A stretch of DNA of 46,481 nt from Leptospira gomenensis (GCF_004770155.1 NZ_RQFA01000005.1:1-46481), one strand, 5' to 3'; counted from the first letter of the stretch, positions 10,553-20,084 are shown. Notes: generated by a model not told the origin, from the letters alone. Translations and numbers: made by a program.

Positions 10553-12163
10553 ATGAAGCGTATTTTTATCCGTACTTTTCAAAAATATCGTATGAAACGT
10601 TTCGGAAAAATCAATCAAGTCTTGTTGCTCGTTCTCGTAGTCGTTCAAGTCACGTATTATCTGATTCCTCGGTCTTCGTTCACGGCAGACAGTTTGATCA
10701 AAGTTCTTCAGGCAAAAGGTTGGATCGAATCCGATTACAAATCCGAAGAGATATTTTTTTTAGGGAAAAACGCGGATCCTAATTTCGAGTTCTTTCCGAT
10801 TCGAACCGCAAGAGCGTCCGACGGATCGGTGATCGGCCCGTTTCCGTTCGCGAACACGTTGTTCACGGCTTTGTTCGTAAAAATCGGACGACCCGAACTT
10901 TTGATTTATTTTTGCGGTCTGCTTTTTTGCGCGTATATATTGTTATTGTACAGAATGAGCGATCGTGTTTTCGTTCCTACGTTAACCGCTCTTGCAACAC
11001 CTTTGTATCACCATTTTATAGGATTTTCGGACGTAGCCATTGCCTCTTTGTCGATACTTTTATCTTTCTACTTGATTTCGGAGTCGCATTTTCCGAGGAA
11101 CGCCGACCACAAAACGCCTGATCGGAAAACGAACGAGGGAACAGAGTTTCCGATCCCCGAAAACGAATCGTATGCCAGAGACGATCGGAAGACGTTCGGA
11201 GCGGGAATTCTATTCGGAACCGCCTGCTGGTTCCGCCCCGAAGCCTTTCTTTTGTTCGTTTCCTTGTGTGCCGGATTTTTTCTGATTCGAAAAAACGGAA
11301 ACTTTGGTTTTGATTCTATAAGAAAAAAATTTTTGATACGATTGATATTCGGATTTTCGATCCCTTTTCTTCTTTTTATGATTTTCAACAATATTCAATA
11401 CGGATCCGTATTGGGATCAAGGATCACTTCCGAATCCAATCGGACGATATTCGAATTCGACGCGCTCAAAAAATTATCGGACGTAAAAAGTCTTTTGTTT
11501 TTCGGAAACCAAAGGATCGGCTTTTTCGGATTCAGTCCTTGGTATTTATTTATGATCCTTTTTTTCCCGTTACGATGGTCCTACGTCCGTTTTTTCGATA
11601 AGGTGTTGTTCGTAACGTTCTGTCTTAATTTGGTCGCGGTCTGCGTTTTGACGCCTAACGATTCCAACATAGACTGGGGCTCGAGATATTTAACGTGCGG
11701 AACAACCGTGCTCTTTCTTCTTTTGGCAAAATGGAACGACGTCCTATATAAAACGCCGAAGACGAGATTTGCGATCCGTATGTTGTTCGCGATTTTGATT
11801 ATCTATTCCGTGATCGTAAACGTAAAAGCAGTTCGAACGTTACGCGAAATATCGATCCGACTCGCGCGGATACAATCCGAAATACCCTGGAACAATTACG
11901 ACGTGATCGTAACGGGTCAGCTTCAAATCGCCAATACGTTCGGACTTTTTTATCTGACTCATTCCATCTTCTACGTCCAAAACGGACAGGATCTGAAAAA
12001 AATCGCACAAAGTATCAACGAAAAGAAAATCCTATTGGTCGAGGACGTTCGTAATCCCGTTCTCACGAATCAAATCGACGGAATTTTAGGCGGCCCGTCC
12101 AAGATCGTCGTATTAAAACGCAAACCGGGACGCCTACTTCGTTTATCGGAATTAATCCCTTAA
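10553..12163 (+). CDS. Polytopic membrane protein, possible glycosyltransferase-type
   Basis: A protein of 536 residues with about ten predicted membrane segments. The first is near residues 21-38 (VLLLVLVVVQVTYYLI), others lie near 100-160, 230-285, 310-345 and 365-420, and the C-terminal 110 residues are soluble. The large loop after the first segment and the overall plan resemble GT-C-type glycosyltransferases and similar polytopic proteins of leptospiral envelope polysaccharide metabolism. I see no certain catalytic motif (FFPIRTARASDGS is the most motif-like loop), so the function is a guess. An in-frame ATG at 10592 is an alternative start. A polar insertion at about residues 180-222 interrupts the membrane region. 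Confidence 0.7.
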   Translation: MKRIFIRTFQKYRMKRFGKINQVLLLVLVVVQVTYYLIPRSSFTADSLIKVLQAKGWIESDYKSEEIFFLGKNADPNFEFFPIRTARASDGSVIGPFPFANTLFTALFVKIGRPELLIYFCGLLFCAYILLLYRMSDRVFVPTLTALATPLYHHFIGFSDVAIASLSILLSFYLISESHFPRNADHKTPDRKTNEGTEFPIPENESYARDDRKTFGAGILFGTACWFRPEAFLLFVSLCAGFFLIRKNGNFGFDSIRKKFLIRLIFGFSIPFLLFMIFNNIQYGSVLGSRITSESNRTIFEFDALKKLSDVKSLLFFGNQRIGFFGFSPWYLFMILFFPLRWSYVRFFDKVLFVTFCLNLVAVCVLTPNDSNIDWGSRYLTCGTTVLFLLLAKWNDVLYKTPKTRFAIRMLFAILIIYSVIVNVKAVRTLREISIRLARIQSEIPWNNYDVIVTGQLQIANTFGLFYLTHSIFYVQNGQDLKKIAQSINEKKILLVEDVRNPVLTNQIDGILGGPSKIVVLKRKPGRLLRLSELIP

Positions 12164-12413
12164 ACGGAAACGCGATCGGCGTCTTCCCGATTCGGACAAT
12201 CAAAACCTTCCTCTCCAATCGCAGCCGTAATTCGTAATCTTAAGATCGCTGCAAATTCAAAGTCGAACCGGCTCGAACCTGCCTTTGTCTTGCCACACAA
12301 ACGAACCGAATTTTCCCCGAATCAAACGCGTAAAAATCGTTTTTTTCGAAAGAACCTGTCTGAGTTTCCCTCCGGCCGAGGAATATTGTCTCCGTATTTC
12401 ATTGGAGGTTACG

Positions 12414-13667
12414 ATGAAACAAAACGAAACAAAAGGAAAGGCCCTCAAAGCGATTTCCTTGTTGATGATGACTTTTTTTCTTATGATCGACTGCGGTTCC
12501 AAGAAAAAAGACGAAACGGTAAATAATTTATTGCTTGCACTTGGGATGTTCGGAGGACCTGGCTCCACAGCCGAATTCCGTCTTACGAATACGGTCGGTC
12601 TCAATAACGCGCGTATGGCTCGATCCCAAGCGTATCGTATGATACCGCGCGGAGCGACTCAGTTGACCGACTTAGGCGGGGAAGATCCGGAAAACTACGG
12701 AGACGGAGCGGGAGACGGATTTACCGATAACTTTCTTACTCCGGCCGCGGTTTCGATGGAAGTATGTCAATTGGTGGCGTACAAATCCGAAGCGAACGGA
12801 GGCCCTGCGAGAGGAGCGGAAACATTAGAAAATGCTAATTTTACTCTGATGAAACTTTCTTCTCCGTATATGGAAGTAAGCGATATCTGTTCCGGATTTA
12901 CGCCCGTAGCGCTCAAGGGAGGAGATTCGACCAAATCCAGTTATCAGCTCCCGATCTTAGCTCTCCCCGAGGAAGGAATGGAAGAATACGATCGAATCGG
13001 AATCGTACTGAGAAGTTTTTCCTATTACTTCGATCCGGCGGACCTCCCCGAAAACTCGTATCGTTACGTGGATCTGATTTTAAATCATCCTCAAACTCCG
13101 GTCGTTCAAAATATGATGGTAAAACGCGGAGACGTTGCGGTTAAACTTTTCAGCATGAATTCAAACCCGCTGTATGCGACCACGCCCGCCATGTTCTTTC
13201 CAGATCTTTATCTGAATCCGGGAGAAATGTCCAGCTTCGGGTTTTCGGTCCAACTGATAGACATCGTGACCGGCGGATTCTTATACGATAACGGGGACGC
13301 AAACGTCGGATTTAACGGAATCAATGCGTTCGAAATTCCGGGCACCGGATTTAACTCCGAAATGCAAAAGCTCAAGTTCAAAGGCCCGGCCACTTTGGAG
13401 GCACAGGACGAAAAAACTCCGTATGTTCTCGTGGTGGACTTTACGCCCGGAACTTCCGGAGAAAACGGATCTTCCGCTAAACTCGGCTTCGACGTCTCCG
13501 TGGACAACGTATTGTTCTGGGATTCGAACGACGGAAACGGAGTTTATTCTCCGCAAAGGAACGTAGCGGACAGAACCAACGCAGTTTCAGGAACGGATAA
13601 TCTCACGAACGCCGCAAGACAAAACGTGATCTTTCATCTTCCGACCATGTTGGGAAATTCTGAATGA
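12414..13667 (+). CDS. Lipoprotein of unknown function
   Basis: A protein of 417 residues. The start is the ATG at 12414, which has an excellent ribosome binding site (TTGGAGGTTACGATG). The signal sequence (LKAISLLMMTFFLMIDC) ends in a spirochete-type lipobox with Cys at about residue 25, followed by GSKKKDE. The mature protein is acidic and beta-rich, with Gly/Asn/Asp-rich loops, and carries the string WDSNDGNGVYSPQRN near the C-terminus. I do not recognise the family; it is likely anchored in the outer or inner membrane. A terminator follows at 13735, so it seems to be transcribed alone. Confidence 0.8.
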   Translation: MKQNETKGKALKAISLLMMTFFLMIDCGSKKKDETVNNLLLALGMFGGPGSTAEFRLTNTVGLNNARMARSQAYRMIPRGATQLTDLGGEDPENYGDGAGDGFTDNFLTPAAVSMEVCQLVAYKSEANGGPARGAETLENANFTLMKLSSPYMEVSDICSGFTPVALKGGDSTKSSYQLPILALPEEGMEEYDRIGIVLRSFSYYFDPADLPENSYRYVDLILNHPQTPVVQNMMVKRGDVAVKLFSMNSNPLYATTPAMFFPDLYLNPGEMSSFGFSVQLIDIVTGGFLYDNGDANVGFNGINAFEIPGTGFNSEMQKLKFKGPATLEAQDEKTPYVLVVDFTPGTSGENGSSAKLGFDVSVDNVLFWDSNDGNGVYSPQRNVADRTNAVSGTDNLTNAARQNVIFHLPTMLGNSE

Positions 13668-13734
13668 CGAGTTTTCTGAGATAAACGATTCGGAACGGGC
13701 TCGAAAGATCCCGATAAGAATCGATTCGATCCCT

Positions 13735-13771
13735 AAAACACGGAAGCAACGAAAGTTTTTTCCGTGTTTTT
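13735..13771 (+). terminator. Rho-independent terminator after the lipoprotein gene
   Basis: The arms AAAACACGGAA (13735-13745) and TTCCGTGTTTT (13760-13770) can pair over 11 bp with a 14-base loop, and the second arm runs into a T-tract. It lies 68 bases after the lipoprotein stop and before the sigma-factor unit. Confidence 0.75.
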
Positions 13772-13945
13772 ATACTTGTAGGCGCTCGGAGGAAAGTTAT
13801 TTTTACGGATTATAATTTGAACCGTGTCATTCGTAAAATTTTCTGTTCTCAGAAATACGGAAAATTTAAACGGATAAAGCACAAAAAAAGAGAAATAAGG
13901 GAATCGCCCCAATCGTCGAATGGATTGCCTTCTCAAAAGACTTTC

Positions 13946-14473
13946 ATGAAATTAGAACACGATCACGGCTTTTCCGTCTTTTACGAGAAATATAAGGATT
14001 CGATCTACAAGGTAATCCGATTTATATCGATGAATTCGGAAGACGTAGACGACATCGCACAAGAGGTTTTTTTAAACATATATCGCTCTTTTCCGAAATA
14101 TTCGCAAGAAAGGGGAAGTTTCTACACCTGGGCGGCGGCGATCGCAAAAAATACGTATTATACTTATAGAAAGAATCGTATGAAAGAGCGGGAAAGGATA
14201 TTCGAAGGCGAAACCGGTTTTGAAACGTTCAGCGCCAAGGACGACTTTATCGAGACCCTGGAAAACAAAGTCGTAGAACAGGAACTCAGAGAAGCGATCG
14301 AAACCCTACCCGAACCGGAAAAAAGCATAATACTACTCAAGGAAATAGACAATTATACTTTGGAAAAGACTTCTCAAGTCTTGAACATATCTTCGAGGAC
14401 CGTAAGTAGAAAACTTTTAAAGGCTTTGGATCTTTTGCGGGAAGAATTAGAAAGAAGGAAAGTGATTTTGTAA
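13946..14473 (+). CDS. ECF-type RNA polymerase sigma factor
   Basis: About 175 residues from the ATG at 13946. In-frame TTG codons at 13817 and 13925 would extend it, but the added residues are basic and unlike a sigma factor; no start has a strong ribosome binding site. Sigma region 2 is clear ([16 protein letters not shown], then [18 protein letters not shown], then [18 protein letters not shown]). Region 4 follows ([17 protein letters not shown], then [20 protein letters not shown], a helix-turn-helix). The sigma-70 region 3 is absent, as in the ECF family. Its stop is two bases before the FecR-like gene, the usual arrangement of an ECF sigma with its membrane regulator. Confidence 0.9.
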   Translation: MKLEHDHGFSVFYEKYKDSIYKVIRFISMNSEDVDDIAQEVFLNIYRSFPKYSQERGSFYTWAAAIAKNTYYTYRKNRMKERERIFEGETGFETFSAKDDFIETLENKVVEQELREAIETLPEPEKSIILLKEIDNYTLEKTSQVLNISSRTVSRKLLKALDLLREELERRKVIL

Positions 14474-14475
14474 TC

Positions 14476-15840
14476 ATGGATAACAAGGATCTACAGGAAG
14501 AATTCGAAGAGTTAATGGGTCCGTATCTGTACGGAGAATCCTCTCCCGAGGAAACCAAACGACTTATCGAAATTACGGAATCGGAACCCGCGCTCAAACG
14601 AAGATACGAAAACTACGTAAAGATGCAAAGCGGTTTAAAATCGCATTCTCGATCCTTGAAACAAAACCCTTCTTCCTATTCAACCGAAACGCTGGAAATC
14701 GAAGAAACTGGGGAAACCGGAAAACCGGAGAAAGAAAACCCGTTTCTAAAACCGATCTACGGTTTCCTGGCGCTCGCCGCGGGACTGTTGATCGTTTTCG
14801 GACTTTACCGATTCAACTCCGACAAAGGAACCCGCAGCGATTTCTCCGTACATACATTAGGAAATTGCGATTTTCAATCTTTGGAATCCGGCTCCGTTTC
14901 GATCGGAGAAAGACAATTCTGCGATTGGGGATATCGTAGTCCGATCGGATCGATCAATTTTAGAATATTCGAAAATTCTAAAGTACAGATATTATCCTTG
15001 CCCAAATCCGAAACGGCGCACGGAATCGTATCCGTGTTTTTGATAAAAGGAAAAATCCTCGTAAAGGAATCCGTCGATTCCGAAAATAAAACCTCCCTCT
15101 ACGTCGATGGGAAAAAAATCCAACTTTTGGGAACCAAAGTCCTACTCGAAAAAGAAAACGGAAAATTCTCCCTCAGCGTTTGGGAAGGTTCCGTGAAGGT
15201 CCGATCCGGAGTGGAATATCTCCTTCCGTTCCTTTCGGAAAAAAATTCCTTCGAAAAAATGTTAAGCGACATCGATCCGAACCAAGCGCGCGTATTGCGC
15301 GAGACCGCGTTCGAAACCGTGCTTTCCGGCTCCAAATTAGAAGGCGATTCCGGGCAAGACGTTTCCGAAACTCTGCCTACCCTATCTTCCGTTTTAAAGG
15401 ATTCCGCTCTTCGAGAAAAAACGATCGAACGATTGAAAGAGATCGGAAGAAATTTGCAAAAGGATTCGGCCTCACTTCGTAAAAAGGAATTGGATCCGGC
15501 CGAATCGGATTTTCTCGAAAAAGAATCGGAACATCTAGGAAGCGAGCACGAAGTTCGAGTTCCTACGTATCGGAATTCCGACGACGGCAAAGCCGCGGAG
15601 CCGACGATCTCCGCCCCGAAAAAGAAATCCGAAAACGACTCCGAGGCGAAGGATGAAAACCGGAATCCGAATTCCTCCGAAAAAACCGAACCCATTCGTT
15701 TAGGGAACAAAACCGTACGTCTCAAAGACGGCACCGAATTAAAGGGAAATCTCATTCAATACGAAAACCGATATACGATAGAATCGCAGGGTAAAAAAAG
15801 AACACTTCGATCGGAAGAAGTGGAATCGATTTCGTTTTAG
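14476..15840 (+). CDS. FecR-like transmembrane regulator, probable anti-sigma factor
   Basis: A protein of 454 residues. Residues 1-60 resemble the cytoplasmic sigma-binding helices of anti-sigma factors (EEFEELMGPYLYGESSPEE). One membrane segment follows (about 95-113: YGFLALAAGLLIVFGLYRF). The outside part resembles a FecR domain (about 140-260), with SIGERQFCDWG, RIFENSKVQILSLP, FLIKGKILVKE and LSVWEGSVKVRSG. A long charged, low-complexity region follows, and the last 45 residues form a small module, VRLKDGTELKGNLIQ to EVESISF. It sits two bases after the ECF sigma gene, so it most likely controls that factor from the membrane. No TonB-dependent receptor, the usual third partner, is present. 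Confidence 0.82.
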   Translation: MDNKDLQEEFEELMGPYLYGESSPEETKRLIEITESEPALKRRYENYVKMQSGLKSHSRSLKQNPSSYSTETLEIEETGETGKPEKENPFLKPIYGFLALAAGLLIVFGLYRFNSDKGTRSDFSVHTLGNCDFQSLESGSVSIGERQFCDWGYRSPIGSINFRIFENSKVQILSLPKSETAHGIVSVFLIKGKILVKESVDSENKTSLYVDGKKIQLLGTKVLLEKENGKFSLSVWEGSVKVRSGVEYLLPFLSEKNSFEKMLSDIDPNQARVLRETAFETVLSGSKLEGDSGQDVSETLPTLSSVLKDSALREKTIERLKEIGRNLQKDSASLRKKELDPAESDFLEKESEHLGSEHEVRVPTYRNSDDGKAAEPTISAPKKKSENDSEAKDENRNPNSSEKTEPIRLGNKTVRLKDGTELKGNLIQYENRYTIESQGKKRTLRSEEVESISF

Positions 15841-15852
15841 CGGAGCGCGGAC

Positions 15853-16800
15853 ATGTCCCGGAATTTTCTCTTTGTAAAACCGTATCGGCTTCTTGGAGCG
15901 ATCGTATTTTTATACTGTTTCCAAAAAACGATTTCGGCCGATACGGTCCTTTTGAAGGACGGACGTCGTCTGGAAAACGTAAAGACCGTGTTAAAAGAGG
16001 ATCACGTTCTCGCGGAGGACGAATTCGGCAAAACGGAAAAGATAGATCCGACACAGATCGAAAAAATCACGTTAGGCGAAATCAAGAAAAAACCCGTTGT
16101 CCCGGAAAACGAAAAAAAATTCCGCGTATCCGCATGGGGAACGGCTTGGAACGCGGGCGTACACGAGGATCCGAATTTACAAAGGGTTTATAGCACCTCC
16201 GAAATACTACAAATGACGATGTATGTGGATCCTTATGTGCAGCGCGATTATCGGGTGAAGGTCCGGACGATCGCGTTTCAGATCGACTATAAAAAGGATG
16301 CACGAAACGGTTTTTCCCTGGCTCTCGAGCAGAGTACGTTTTCGTTTCCTGCCCGTGGGGTGAATCCTCTTACGGCTCTTTGGATCAATATGAACACGAT
16401 AGGAAACCAAACCTACGCCGAACTCACCCTACCGGCGACGCTGGCCTTACTTACCAATCCTTCCTGGGACGAATACGACGTATCCCGCGAGCAGAACGAA
16501 AAGTTCTCCTTAAAAACCTTGTCTCTTTCTCCGAGTTATCAGTATTATTATCCGATCACCGAATCGATCCGTTGGTTCTCTCAGATCGGGTTCGGGATCG
16601 GCAGAAGTTATCAATCCGGAATTTACGCGAAAGCCGTATTACAGGACGCGGCCTTTTTGGGAACCGGTTTTCAGATCGAACTCGATCCGTATTTTTTCCG
16701 GATTACGTTTCAATATCGGGCGACCACGTTGCACGCGGGACCGGACACGTACCGATTTACGGAACCTCAGGTGTCGGCCGGATTGGGAATCGGACTTTAG
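15853..16800 (+). CDS. Probable outer-membrane beta-barrel protein
   Basis: A protein of 315 residues, 12 bases after the FecR-like gene, with a GGAG ribosome binding site seven bases before the ATG. A signal peptide ends near residue 29 (FLYCFQKTISA). The mature N-terminus carries a module of about 45 residues (DTVLLKDGRRLENVK to IEKITL) that resembles the C-terminus of its upstream neighbour. The remainder has alternating hydrophobic and polar strands (SLSPSYQYYYPI, WFSQIGFGIGRSYQ, FFRITFQYRATTL) and ends GLGIGL, compatible with a barrel of 8-12 strands. It is probably the output or sensor partner of the sigma unit. I cannot assign a substrate. Confidence 0.75.
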   Translation: MSRNFLFVKPYRLLGAIVFLYCFQKTISADTVLLKDGRRLENVKTVLKEDHVLAEDEFGKTEKIDPTQIEKITLGEIKKKPVVPENEKKFRVSAWGTAWNAGVHEDPNLQRVYSTSEILQMTMYVDPYVQRDYRVKVRTIAFQIDYKKDARNGFSLALEQSTFSFPARGVNPLTALWINMNTIGNQTYAELTLPATLALLTNPSWDEYDVSREQNEKFSLKTLSLSPSYQYYYPITESIRWFSQIGFGIGRSYQSGIYAKAVLQDAAFLGTGFQIELDPYFFRITFQYRATTLHAGPDTYRFTEPQVSAGLGIGL

Positions 16801-16919
16801 ATTCTAAATCGTTTTCCCGAAGAAGCCCTTCTTAATGCCTGGTCGTCCACCGAACCGAACGCAACTCGTAACGCGGAATCGAATGAAATCCGGAAGATAA
16901 AAAACAAGTTTTTTGAATA

Positions 16920-18014
16920 TTAAAAATTTGGAAATAACTCCGGCTCTTTCTCTTGTTCTTCCGGATTCGGATGCGAAAGACTGATTCCCAAAAGACGGAT
17001 CGCCTTGGAGGAGAAAAAACCCTCCCCTTTTTTTTCGAAAAATTCCCCCAAAAGATCCTTGGCCACGGGAAACAAATCCTCGGCCAGGTAAACGGGTTCC
17101 GCGAGCGTTTTGGATCTCGTTTTTAAGGTGAAGTCGTGGAACTTTACCTTTAACGTAAGGGTTCTTCCCGAAAAATCCCTTTTTTTCAATCTACGTTCCA
17201 CTTCATCCGCGAGATATTTCAACTGAGTCAAAAGATCTTCGGACTCGATACGATCCCGATCGAAGGTGATTTCCGCGCCTAAAGATTTACGCTCCCGGAA
17301 CGGCTCGACTTCCCGATCGTCCTCACCTCTGGAAATTTTATGATAATAAATCCCGGCTTTTCCGAAATGTTGTATGAGTTCGTTGAGACTTTTTCGACGC
17401 AGATCCCTACCGAAACGGATTCCGAGATCCTCCATCCTTCTTGCGGTTACCTTACCGACTCCGTGAAAACTCGAAACGGGCAAAGGATCGATGAACGAAA
17501 GAACGTCTTCCGGAAGAACGACGGTCAAACCGTCGGGTTTGTTTTTTTCGGAGGCGAGTTTGGCGATAAACTTGGAATTTCCGACGCCCGCCGAAGCCGT
17601 TAAACCGGTCCTTGCGAGAATTTCCTTTCTGATTTCCTTCGCAATACTTACAGCAAATGGAATATTCTTTTTATTGAATGTAACATCCAGATATCCTTCG
17701 TCCAAGGAAAGCATTTCCACACGATCCGTATATTCCAGAAAAATTTCGCGGATTTGCCTGGAAACCTCCTTGTAAACCTCGAAACGCGGAAAAACGAAAA
17801 TCGCACGCGGAGCGAGTTGTGCGGCTTTGGCGGAAGGCATCGCGGAACGGACGCCGAATTTCCTCGCCTCATACGAAGCCGCCGCAACGACCGATCTGCT
17901 GTTCGGAGGACCTCCTACGATCAAAGGTTTTCCCTTGTATTCCGGAAAATCCCTCTGTTCCACGGAGGCGTAAAACGCGTCCATATCCACGTGAATGATC
18001 TTACGCGGGCCCAT
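16920..18014 (-). CDS. dinB: DNA polymerase IV (Y-family translesion polymerase)
   Basis: About 364 residues from the ATG at 18014 (a TTG at 18020 is also in frame). It copies past damaged bases. The palm motifs carry the metal-binding acids: IIHVDMDAFYASVEQRD at the N-terminus and LSLDEGYLDVT near residue 105. The helix-hairpin-helix region (PVSSFHGVGKVTARRMEDLG) and a little-finger domain (LKVKFHDFTLKTRSKT) follow. The usual SIDEAYLD is SLDEGYLD here. The C-terminus ends in a short charged tail (EEQEKEPELFPNF) that lacks an obvious clamp-binding QL-type motif. It lies 49 bases after comF on the same strand. I saw no TTTG-N5-CAAA LexA-type site upstream. Confidence 0.93.
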   Translation of the reverse strand: MGPRKIIHVDMDAFYASVEQRDFPEYKGKPLIVGGPPNSRSVVAAASYEARKFGVRSAMPSAKAAQLAPRAIFVFPRFEVYKEVSRQIREIFLEYTDRVEMLSLDEGYLDVTFNKKNIPFAVSIAKEIRKEILARTGLTASAGVGNSKFIAKLASEKNKPDGLTVVLPEDVLSFIDPLPVSSFHGVGKVTARRMEDLGIRFGRDLRRKSLNELIQHFGKAGIYYHKISRGEDDREVEPFRERKSLGAEITFDRDRIESEDLLTQLKYLADEVERRLKKRDFSGRTLTLKVKFHDFTLKTRSKTLAEPVYLAEDLFPVAKDLLGEFFEKKGEGFFSSKAIRLLGISLSHPNPEEQEKEPELFPNF

Positions 18015-18031
18015 ATCCAACCTATGGTCAG

Positions 18032-18060
18032 ATTATAACATACTATACATTTGTAACGTC
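18032..18060 (-). promoter_or_regulatory. Possible promoter in front of dinB
   Basis: A perfect TATAAT lies on the minus strand at plus 18032-18037, about 18 bases before the dinB ATG. The sequence 17 bases upstream (GACGTT) is a poor -35 box. If used, it would give a very short leader, and dinB could be transcribed apart from comF. Confidence 0.3.
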
Positions 18061-18063
18061 TTT

Positions 18064-18807
18064 TTAATGCGACGAATTCCGATTTTTTCCTTCGGTGCGG
18101 ATCAGAGTCAAAACTCGTACGGAGGCCGCTCCGTTTTGCAAAAGAATTTTCGCGACTTCGTTTGCGGAAGCCCCCGTGGTGAACACGTCGTCGAGCAACA
18201 AATAATTTCCGGACAAACGGTTCCGGAATGTTTCTTTTACTCGAAAGGAAATTCCCGCGTGAAAAAAACGTTCCGCAAAACCTTTACCCGCCTGTTTTTC
18301 CGGGCTGATTTTTTCCACCGGTTCCGTGATCGGAAACGGAAGAATACTCCGCAGACGTCGTATCGCGAAGTCACAAGAGGAAAAGGCGCGTTCCCCACCG
18401 GGTTTGTACCAAGGCGCGCGGTACGAAGGCAAACGTACGATTGCCGAAAAACGAATTCCTTTCCAAGAACGAAGCTCCCGTTTCATTCCGAGACAAAGAT
18501 AGATGGAAAGGGAATAAGCTGATTCAAACTTGATACGATTGATCGTCTTCGCCATAAACTCGGTTCTGTTTCGGAGAAATTTTAATTCCTCGAAAAAAAC
18601 GTTTCTCGAAACACAATACGGACATTCTTCCTCTCCGACCAAACGTTCATTACAAAGTTTGCAACTTCGGTCCGACACAAATCGAACGTCCCGGTTTTCG
18701 TTGTGACAGGATTTGCATACCCCGACCTTGGAGGAGAAAAAATCGTATCTACCGCAGAACTCGCAGCAACAAGGAAGAAAATAATCCAAGAGTTTTCGAA
18801 CGTCCAT
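18064..18807 (-). CDS. ComF family protein (phosphoribosyltransferase fold)
   Basis: A protein of 247 residues with the two parts of the ComF/GntX family. The N-terminal zinc-ribbon-like region has four Cys pairs (CEFC, CKSC, CKLC, CPYC within residues 15-75). The C-terminal phosphoribosyltransferase domain has the PRPP-binding motif LLLDDVFTTGASANE. The region between keeps the usual ComF order (INRIKFESAYSLS, then a Pro-rich PSYRAPWYKPGGERA in place of the common RGFNQ segment, then RNRLSGNYLL). In other bacteria ComF assists DNA uptake; whether that holds here is unknown. The gene has an ATG start and is upstream of dinB. Confidence 0.88.
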   Translation of the reverse strand: MDVRKLLDYFLPCCCEFCGRYDFFSSKVGVCKSCHNENRDVRFVSDRSCKLCNERLVGEEECPYCVSRNVFFEELKFLRNRTEFMAKTINRIKFESAYSLSIYLCLGMKRELRSWKGIRFSAIVRLPSYRAPWYKPGGERAFSSCDFAIRRLRSILPFPITEPVEKISPEKQAGKGFAERFFHAGISFRVKETFRNRLSGNYLLLDDVFTTGASANEVAKILLQNGAASVRVLTLIRTEGKNRNSSH

Positions 18808-18842
18808 ACCGGAAACGGTTCCCGTACGGATCCGATCGAATA

Positions 18843-18871
18843 AAAAAGCCCGGATAAAAACCGGGCTTTTT
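18843..18871 (-). terminator. Strong, potentially bidirectional rho-independent terminator
   Basis: The arms AAAAAGCCCGG (18843-18853) and CCGGGCTTTTT (18861-18871) form an 11-bp stem with a 7-base loop and T-runs on either strand. It lies between the OmpL47-like gene, which ends at 18897, and the comF start at 18807, so its main role should be ending the former's transcript. Confidence 0.88.
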
Positions 18872-18896
18872 CGAAAAAGAAACAGTTCCTACGTTC

Positions 18897-19997
18897 TTAT
18901 TTTCTAGGAGCGCCGGAAGGAGTGGAAGTTTTCGCAGGAGCCGGAGCGGGTTGAGACGCAGGCTGTGCGGGTTGCGGGTTGCTTCCGTTTCCGGACGCAT
19001 CCACTTTGCGGATTTGAGTCGTAGGAGGATTTACGTCCACGGAAAAACTCACGCGTTTTGTTTCGCTTTCGTTCCCCACGTTATCCACTGCTTTCGCTTC
19101 GATCGTATGTTCGCCCTGAGCGTCGATCGTGATCGATTCCACATACGGAACGAAATCGGGAGCGTTATCCACTTTGATCAGAATACGTTTGATTCCGGAT
19201 TGTCCGTCCACGGCTTTGATCGTAAAAGAGTTTCCTTTTCTGGAATAAGTCTTTCCGTCGATGATGACCAAAGGAGTGTTTCCTTGGATTTCCACTTCCG
19301 GTTTTACGTCGTCCAGAGTAACCACCAAAATCGCCTCGGAAGAGGAATTACCGGAGTTGTCCACCGCGGAATACTTGATAAGATTGACTCCCGCCTTTTC
19401 CAATTTGATCGGTTGATTGTCGTACGGTCTCAGATCTCCGCCGTTGATGGAATACTTCACTTCCTTAACACCGGAAAGAGCGTCCGTAGCCGCGATGGAA
19501 TAAGTTACGTTCTTGGAACCGTAATTGTAACCGTCCAGATTGTAGAGGATTTCGCTCGGAGCGATCTTAACGGTAGGAGCGGTATTGTCCACAACGACGA
19601 CTAACGCTTTTGCTGGTTCCTTGTTTCCGGCCTTATCCACGGCGCGATACGTAAGACGATTGACTCCTTCTTTCAGAATCGCGATCGGGGAAGTATACTT
19701 CACGTAATCTGCTTCTCCGATTTTATACTCGATATAATCCACAGTGCTGGAATCGTCCTTTGCGGAAATTTCGAAAGAACTTTTGGAATTCACATACAAG
19801 TCCGCGTTCTTCACGTCGTCTGCCGGAGAGGTTCCCGCGGGTTTGGTCGTTGCGGGTGCGGAAGAATTTCCAGGGTTTGCCTGGGTGTTCGCCTGAGGAT
19901 TGGAAGTTTCGTCCAGATCTTCCTGAGCGATCAACACGCTAAGGGACATGGACAGAAAAAAAACGATCGCGAGTTTTGCAAGGTACGAACCTTTCAT
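18897..19997 (-). CDS. Secreted surface protein with three OmpL47-like repeats
   Basis: A protein of 366 residues with an AGGAG ribosome binding site before the ATG. A signal peptide (LAKLAIVFFLSMSLSVLIAQ) leads to a low-complexity Asn/Ala/Thr/Pro region. Three repeats of about 85-95 residues follow (roughly 63-145, 150-240 and 242-330). Each carries the hallmark order Y-I-(D/N)-G...., G-x-x-x-I/L-x-Y-x-AVD-x-x-GN: compare LTYRAVDKAGNKE, IKYSAVDNSGNSS and IEAKAVDNVGNES. This matches the immunoglobulin-like repeat type known from the leptospiral protein OmpL47. The C-terminus is a disordered Pro/Ala/Ser tail. It is probably exported to the surface or periplasm. A terminator follows directly. 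Confidence 0.82.
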   Translation of the reverse strand: MKGSYLAKLAIVFFLSMSLSVLIAQEDLDETSNPQANTQANPGNSSAPATTKPAGTSPADDVKNADLYVNSKSSFEISAKDDSSTVDYIEYKIGEADYVKYTSPIAILKEGVNRLTYRAVDKAGNKEPAKALVVVVDNTAPTVKIAPSEILYNLDGYNYGSKNVTYSIAATDALSGVKEVKYSINGGDLRPYDNQPIKLEKAGVNLIKYSAVDNSGNSSSEAILVVTLDDVKPEVEIQGNTPLVIIDGKTYSRKGNSFTIKAVDGQSGIKRILIKVDNAPDFVPYVESITIDAQGEHTIEAKAVDNVGNESETKRVSFSVDVNPPTTQIRKVDASGNGSNPQPAQPASQPAPAPAKTSTPSGAPRK

Positions 19998-20084
19998 TTT
20001 ACACTCCTGTGAGGTTTGGTTAATTAGTTTTTTGACGATATTCGGATAGTGGAAACCCTTGGAAGGAGCGTGTCAACCGATTCT

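Noticed and set aside
12285..12413. Upstream extension of the lipoprotein gene
   Set aside because: It would bury the signal peptide; the ATG at 12414 has GGAGG and gives a proper lipobox.
18015..18063. LexA-type operator in front of dinB
   Set aside because: I looked for TTTG-N5-CAAA and found only an isolated TTTG with no matching half at the right spacing.
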